Assembly: GCA_913058165.1 (NCBI GenBank) | Contig: CAJXQV010000027.1 | Coordinates: 1-9,914 of the forward strand | Source: an uncultured Chromatiales bacterium | GTDB lineage: Bacteria > Pseudomonadota > Gammaproteobacteria > Steroidobacterales > GCA-2729495 | DNA length: 9,914 bases | Reading direction: 5' to 3' | Shown: piece after piece, positions 6,346 to 9,914 of the stretch | Numbering within the stretch: the stretch's first letter is position 1 | Layout: every line of letters begins with the position of its first letter | Program-made: the position numbers and the translations under genes | Notes under the pieces: model-generated | The model's database searches: none | What the model saw: only the letters and a program-made list of their open reading frames with translations | What the model was told of the DNA's origin: nothing

Positions 6346-7125
6346 ATGAGTTTGACGCACAGGAGATTCCGGCTGCTGGCTGGTGGTGTCATATTGGCAC
6401 TTGCCTATCCGGTTACAGGGATCAGCCAATCAGTCGATGACGTCCTAGCTAAACAGCAATCACGCACCAAGCTTTCGCAACAGTCGCAGCAGAAAATTGA
6501 TGCGGTTGTTGATGAGACCCGCGGTCTTGAAGACCAGTACAAAGCTGTACTTAAAGAGATCGAAGGTTTGCAGGTGTACAACACATTGCTGGAACGACAG
6601 ATCATTCGTCAGGATATGCAGATGGAACAATTGATGGCGTCTATTGACGGTGTTGAAGTTATCAACCGTCAGATTGTTCCTTTAATGACGAAGATGGTCG
6701 ATTCCCTTGAGCAGTTCGTTGAACTGGATGTGCCTTTTCTACTTGAAGAGCGTCGTAATCGCGTCGCGGGCCTAGAGGAAACTCTTGAGCGTCAGGATGT
6801 CACCGTCGCTGAGAAATTTCGCAAGGTTACCGAGGCCTACCAGATTGAAAATGAATTTGGCCGCACTATTGAATCATACAAAGGTGAGTTGGATATTGAC
6901 GGGGCTGTTCGGCAGGTAGACTTCCTGCGGATTGGCCGCATAGGTCTTGTTTACCAGAGCGAAGACGGCAAATTGTCCGGTTCATGGGATCAACGGAACC
7001 GCACCTGGATCGATCTTGGCAGTGGTTACCGCAGTGAAATTCGCAAGGGTATCCGTATCGCCCGTAAAGAAATCGCACCAGAATTGTTGATGATGCCTGT
7101 TGACGCGCCGGAGGCAAACCAATGA
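6346..7125 (+). CDS. DUF3450-family secreted coiled-coil protein of the TonB2 cluster
   Basis: A 259-residue protein of the family known as DUF3450, which is regularly found ahead of ttpC-exbB-exbD-tonB clusters in Vibrio and other marine gammaproteobacteria. Its biochemical role is not established. An N-terminal signal peptide is visible: HRRFR followed by a hydrophobic stretch at about 10-22, with likely cleavage near residues 26-28 (GISQS). Residues about 30-180 are rich in Gln, Glu, Leu and Arg and look like a long coiled coil. The C-terminal third contains LVYQSEDGKLSGSWD and a basic, probably folded domain. The ATG at 6346 is chosen because AAGGGGAG lies five bases upstream; a TTG at 6328 would place that RBS inside the gene. 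The stop overlaps the next start as ATGA, so the two genes are translationally coupled. It probably acts in the periplasm with TtpC (inference from context). Confidence 0.85.
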   Translation: MSLTHRRFRLLAGGVILALAYPVTGISQSVDDVLAKQQSRTKLSQQSQQKIDAVVDETRGLEDQYKAVLKEIEGLQVYNTLLERQIIRQDMQMEQLMASIDGVEVINRQIVPLMTKMVDSLEQFVELDVPFLLEERRNRVAGLEETLERQDVTVAEKFRKVTEAYQIENEFGRTIESYKGELDIDGAVRQVDFLRIGRIGLVYQSEDGKLSGSWDQRNRTWIDLGSGYRSEIRKGIRIARKEIAPELLMMPVDAPEANQ

Positions 7126-8498
7126 GCCGATTAATCGTTAAATTGCTGTCTGTATCAGCTGCTGTTGCCATGTTGGGCGTTACCGGTGTTCAGGCTCAGG
7201 ATGCATTGAGTCTGGATGAATTGCTGCGCCGTGTAGAGCAGGGCACCGTAAACGACAATAAAGAAAATCGTGCTCGTGAGCAGCGCTTTAGGGCTTCGCG
7301 TAATGAGCAGGACAAACTTCTGAAGGAGGCTAGAGACGAGAAAGTCGCTGAAGAAAATCGCAGTCAACGGCTGGAAACTCAGTTTGAGGATAATGCCTTA
7401 GAGCTGGGCATTCTTGAAGAGACTTACACTGAGCGTCTCGGTGACCTTAAAGAATTGTTTGGCGTTATGCAGCAGGTTGCCGGCGATGCCCGCGGTAACT
7501 TCGACGCGTCGCTTACGAGCATTCAGTACCCCGATCGTGGTGAAAAACTTGGAGCGCTTGCTAAGAAAATCGGTAGCTCTTCAGAACTTCCATCAATGGA
7601 TGACATCGAAGGTCTGTGGTTCGAACTGCAGCGTGAGATGACTGAAAGCGGTCGTGTTATAAAGTTCCCGGCTGAAGTGACTACACAGGACGGCACTAAG
7701 CAGACAATGGACGTTGTCCGTGTTGGTCTCTACAGCGTTGTTACTGATGGTAAGTATCTAACCTACGAGCCAAGCACTCAAAACCTCACGGAATTGCCAC
7801 GGCAGCCTGAGCAGTCTCGCTTTACTAACAGCACCGAAGAGTTGCTTTCTGCAACCGACGGTCAGGTTCGCTTCGGTCTTGATCCCACTCTGGGCGGTGT
7901 ATTGAAATCACTGGTTGCCCGTCCGAACCTGATTGAGCGTGTGCAGCAGGGTGGTCTTGTGGGTTATCTGATTCTGGCACTGGGTGCTGTGGGTTTGTTG
8001 ATCTCACTGGAACGTCTGGTTGTGTTGGGTATTGCGAGTCGCAAGGTTACTGCTCAGTTAGCTAGTGATACTGCGAGCAGCGATAACCCTCTGGGTAGGG
8101 TTCTGGCTGTGTATCAGTCGAACACATCTGTCGATACCGAGACTCTCGAGTTGAAACTGGCGGAGGCTATCTTTAAAGAGACTCCTGCACTGAACCGTGC
8201 ATTGCTCTTCATTAAGATTATCTCTGTGATTGCTCCGCTGATGGGGCTGCTGGGTACTGTGACCGGTATGATCAATACATTCCAGGCTATCACTCTCTAC
8301 GGTACAGGTGATCCGAAGCTGATGGCTGGTGGTATTTCTCAAGCCTTGGTGACTACAGTACTGGGCTTGGTCGTAGCTATCCCGATGGTGTTGTTGCATA
8401 CGCTGGTAAGCGGACGCAGCAAACGAATTGTTCAGGTTCTGCAAGAGCAAAGCGCAGGTATTATTGCGCAGCATGCAGAGAAGAGCGCTCGGGCCTGA
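7122..8498 (+). CDS. ttpC: TtpC-like protein: long ExbB/TolQ/MotA-family subunit of a TonB2 system
   Basis: A 458-residue ExbB-family protein with a large extra N-terminal periplasmic part, the arrangement of TtpC, which in Vibrio is required for TonB2-dependent transport. A signal peptide (KLLSVSAAVAMLGVTGVQA, cleavage after about residue 25) is followed by a charged coiled-coil segment (about 30-110) and a further periplasmic region to about 270. The MotA/TolQ/ExbB channel domain follows, with membrane segments near 277-301, 361-383 and 404-428. The last two carry the family motifs IAPLMGLLGTVTGMI (370-384) and GGISQALVTTVLGLVVAIP (403-421). GGAGG at 7110-7114 gives a good RBS seven bases before the ATG, which overlaps the previous stop by 4 bases. 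Followed after 61 bases by a normal short ExbB, so the cluster has two channel-type subunits. It is expected in the inner membrane, linking the proton-driven complex to TonB. Confidence 0.9.
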   Translation: MSRLIVKLLSVSAAVAMLGVTGVQAQDALSLDELLRRVEQGTVNDNKENRAREQRFRASRNEQDKLLKEARDEKVAEENRSQRLETQFEDNALELGILEETYTERLGDLKELFGVMQQVAGDARGNFDASLTSIQYPDRGEKLGALAKKIGSSSELPSMDDIEGLWFELQREMTESGRVIKFPAEVTTQDGTKQTMDVVRVGLYSVVTDGKYLTYEPSTQNLTELPRQPEQSRFTNSTEELLSATDGQVRFGLDPTLGGVLKSLVARPNLIERVQQGGLVGYLILALGAVGLLISLERLVVLGIASRKVTAQLASDTASSDNPLGRVLAVYQSNTSVDTETLELKLAEAIFKETPALNRALLFIKIISVIAPLMGLLGTVTGMINTFQAITLYGTGDPKLMAGGISQALVTTVLGLVVAIPMVLLHTLVSGRSKRIVQVLQEQSAGIIAQHAEKSARA

Positions 8499-8515
8499 TA
8501 ACAGGAGATTTCTGA

Positions 8516-8541
8516 ATGCCTGCCCCGTGTGGGGCAGGCAT
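8516..8541 (+). other. Perfect 11-bp GC-rich hairpin between ttpC and exbB
   Basis: ATGCCTGCCCC (8516-8526) and GGGGCAGGCAT (8531-8541) pair without a mismatch around a GTGT loop. What follows is CATCGGAGAAAC with no T tract, so it is not an intrinsic terminator. The exbB ribosome binding site (GGAG, 8546-8549) starts only four bases beyond the stem. It could act as a stability element or control access to exbB (inference). Confidence 0.7.
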
Positions 8542-8560
8542 CATCGGAGAAACTGAATAA
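8516..8560 (+). CDS. Possible 14-codon upstream ORF coupled to exbB
   Basis: CAGGAG (8502-8507) lies eight bases before the ATG at 8516, a good ribosome binding site. The frame encodes MPAPCGAGIIGETE and ends with a TAA (8558-8560) sharing its last base with the exbB ATG (TAATG). Its first codons form the 5' arm of the 11-bp hairpin, so a translating ribosome would melt the hairpin and arrive at the exbB start. It may be a small coupling ORF rather than a functional peptide. Evidence is architecture only, with no homology. Confidence 0.3.
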   Translation: MPAPCGAGIIGETE

Positions 8561-9087
8561 TGCAATTTATAGTTAATGCATTTGAATCGGTCAGGGATTT
8601 CATGACTATGGGCGGTGACGTCCTAACCTACATAGCCGTTGTCATTTTTGCCATGTGGGCCCTGATTTTTGAACGGCTGATCTACTATCGCACCGGCCTG
8701 AAACAGCTCGGTGACGAGACGTTGTCTGCCTGGGAAGGTCGTGAGGAACGCCGTTCTTGGAACGCGCATGCCATACGCGATTCTCTGCTGTCCAAGTATT
8801 CAATTGCCGCAAATCAATCGGTACCTATTATCCAGACTCTGGTTGGGCTTTGTCCGCTATTGGGGCTTATGGGCACCGTTACAGGAATGATTGAGGTTTT
8901 CGATGTGATGGCAATTTCGGGCACAGGTAATGCCCGGTCGATGGCTGCAGGTGTTTCGAAAGCCACTATTCCAACTATGGCTGGCATGGTTGGTGCTCTA
9001 TCAGGTGTGTTTTTGGTGACGATGATCACCCGCACTGTGCAGCGCAAAGTAGAATACATCGAAGAACATTTGACGATGGACCATTAA
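8560..9087 (+). CDS. exbB: ExbB-family proton channel protein (ExbB2)
   Basis: Inner-membrane MotA/TolQ/ExbB-family protein that, with ExbD, uses the proton gradient to energise TonB. At 175 residues it is shorter than E. coli ExbB (244), as is usual for TonB2-type ExbB. Membrane segments are visible near 20-40 (VLTYIAVVIFAMWALIF), 90-113 (containing LVGLCPLLGLMGTVTGMI) and 131-156 (GVSKATIPTMAGMVGALSG). The cytoplasmic stretch between the first and second is short and charged. The ATG at 8560 has GGAG ten bases upstream and overlaps the stop of a possible 14-codon ORF. The exbD gene follows after 55 bases. Confidence 0.93.
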   Translation: MQFIVNAFESVRDFMTMGGDVLTYIAVVIFAMWALIFERLIYYRTGLKQLGDETLSAWEGREERRSWNAHAIRDSLLSKYSIAANQSVPIIQTLVGLCPLLGLMGTVTGMIEVFDVMAISGTGNARSMAAGVSKATIPTMAGMVGALSGVFLVTMITRTVQRKVEYIEEHLTMDH

Positions 9088-9142
9088 GGCTAAGTGCCCT
9101 GACTTCATCGTTTAAAACGTATACAGATACAGAGGATAGAAC

Positions 9143-9550
9143 ATGCGTAGAAGTGTGACTCAAGCTCAAGAGGAAGAAGATACTTCAATCGACCTGACGC
9201 CTATGTTGGACGTCGTGTTCATTATGCTTATCTTTTTTATTGTTACCGCTTCGTTCATTAAAGAATCCGGCATTGATGTGAATCGACCCGATGCGCCTAC
9301 AGCAACGGTTGCCGCGAATGCTAATATTCTGATAGCGATTAACGAGAAAAACGAGATCTGGATTGATCGCCGCAAGGTTGATCCACGCGCAGTCCGGGCC
9401 GTGATAGAACGCATGCATGCCGAAAACCCTGAGGGGTCGGTGGTAATTCAGGCCGATAAAAAGGCGTATACCGAAACCGTGGTCGGTGTGATGGATGCAT
9501 CGCGACAGGCTAAGGTGTTTAACGTTTCGATTGCGGCGCTGACCGATTAA
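9143..9550 (+). CDS. exbD: ExbD-family biopolymer transport protein (ExbD2)
   Basis: Partner of ExbB in the TonB energising complex: one N-terminal transmembrane helix and a periplasmic domain. The 135 residues are a normal ExbD length. A short cytoplasmic N-terminus is followed by IDLTPMLDVVFIMLIFFIV at 16-34. Asp23 in this helix corresponds to the protonatable aspartate essential in ExbD/TolR. The periplasmic domain shows ILIAINEKNEIWIDRR and SVVIQADKKAYTETVVGVMD, typical of the ExbD/TolR fold. GAGGA (9132-9136) precedes the ATG by six bases. It lies 55 bases after exbB and 84 bases before tonB. Confidence 0.95.
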   Translation: MRRSVTQAQEEEDTSIDLTPMLDVVFIMLIFFIVTASFIKESGIDVNRPDAPTATVAANANILIAINEKNEIWIDRRKVDPRAVRAVIERMHAENPEGSVVIQADKKAYTETVVGVMDASRQAKVFNVSIAALTD

Positions 9551-9634
9551 TCTAAGTGCTCAGCAAATGGCTCGCTGCAACGCATATTGTGCAGCTTTAA
9601 AGCAAGCCGGGTTTAGAGACAGGATGACTAGTAT

Positions 9635-9883
9635 ATGAATGTTGCGGCACTAACTCGTTACGCAATTGCGTTTGTCGCCGCTACTGTGGTGACCTTTGGA
9701 CTGATATGGACCATGCAGGTTCTTATCGCCACGGGTAAACAGGCGCTAACGAAGAATCAGGAATTTAAGTTTGTCGACTTCGTTCGGGTCAAGCGCGATG
9801 AAACGGTTAATCAGGAAGAAAACAAGCCTGAGAAGCCACCTAAGCCCGATGAACAGCCACCTGATGCTCCGCCGCCGCAGATG
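9635..9883 (+). CDS. tonB: TonB2-type energy transducer, N-terminal part only
   Basis: The first 83 residues of a TonB-family protein. A short N-terminus leads into a membrane anchor at about 8-32 (YAIAFVAATVVTFGLIWTM). A charged stretch then runs into a Pro/Lys/Glu-rich spacer beginning KPEKPPKPDEQPPDAPPPQ, the typical periplasm-spanning region. The C-terminal receptor-binding domain is beyond the contig. The frame seems to end in LSLIHI and a stop, but those codons belong to the sequencing adapter. AGGA (9621-9624) lies about ten bases before the ATG. Context after exbB-exbD supports TonB rather than TolA. TonB would carry energy from the ExbB/ExbD complex to outer-membrane receptors. Confidence 0.88.
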
Positions 9884-9914
9884 CTGTCTCTTATACACAT
9901 CTGACGCTGCCGAC
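9884..9914 (-). other. Illumina Nextera adapter, reverse orientation (non-biological)
   Basis: CTGTCTCTTATACACATCT (9884-9902) is the reverse complement of the mosaic end, followed by GACGCTGCCGAC, the reverse complement of the read-1 adapter tail. It is the same adapter as at the left end. Genomic sequence stops at 9883. Confidence 0.97.

Noticed and set aside
8516..8541. Calling the ttpC-exbB hairpin an intrinsic terminator.
   Set aside because: No T tract follows the stem, and exbB, needed with ttpC, lies directly downstream.
1..9914. CRISPR arrays, tRNA or rRNA genes, insertion sequences and phage genes.
   Set aside because: None seen; the terminal inverted repeats are library adapters, not transposon ends native to the genome.

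Overview
The window looks like a metagenomic or single-cell contig from a gammaproteobacterium, probably free-living or marine. The evidence is enteric/pseudomonad-like LeuA, LeuC and IlvE proteins, a Vibrio/marine-type TonB2 cluster, and roughly 50% G+C by eye; no finer taxonomy can be defended. Both ends carry the same Illumina Nextera adapter in inverted orientation (bases 1-43 and 9884-9914). The biological insert is therefore 44-9883, and the first and last genes are cut by the ends of the assembly.

Left half (44-5660, minus strand): a leucine operon read right to left as promoter, leader peptide and attenuator, leuA, ilvE, leuC, leuD, leuB (partial). It covers the whole route from 2-ketoisovalerate to leucine, including the final transamination, because ilvE sits between leuA and leuC. 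The leader has a Leu-rich reading frame with five Leu codons in six and three mutually exclusive RNA pairings ending in a terminator with a U8 tail. This is the layout of transcription attenuation by leucyl-tRNA supply. Two hairpins lie between genes: one on the leuA stop codon and one in the ilvE-leuC spacer. leuD and leuB overlap as ATGA.

Middle (about 5661-6345): a divergent intergenic region with no recognisable gene. It holds the leu promoter at its left edge and probably the promoter of the right-hand operon at its right edge.

Right half (6346-9883, plus strand): a TonB2-type energy-transduction operon: DUF3450 coiled-coil secreted protein, TtpC-like long ExbB-family protein, short ExbB, ExbD, and the start of TonB. 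The inner-membrane ExbB/ExbD/TtpC complex would use the proton motive force to drive TonB and hence TonB-dependent outer-membrane receptors (iron chelates, haem, vitamin B12 and similar). The ttpC-exbB junction is unusual: a perfect 11-bp hairpin carries a possible 14-codon ORF, with its own ribosome binding site, that ends in a TAATG overlap with exbB.
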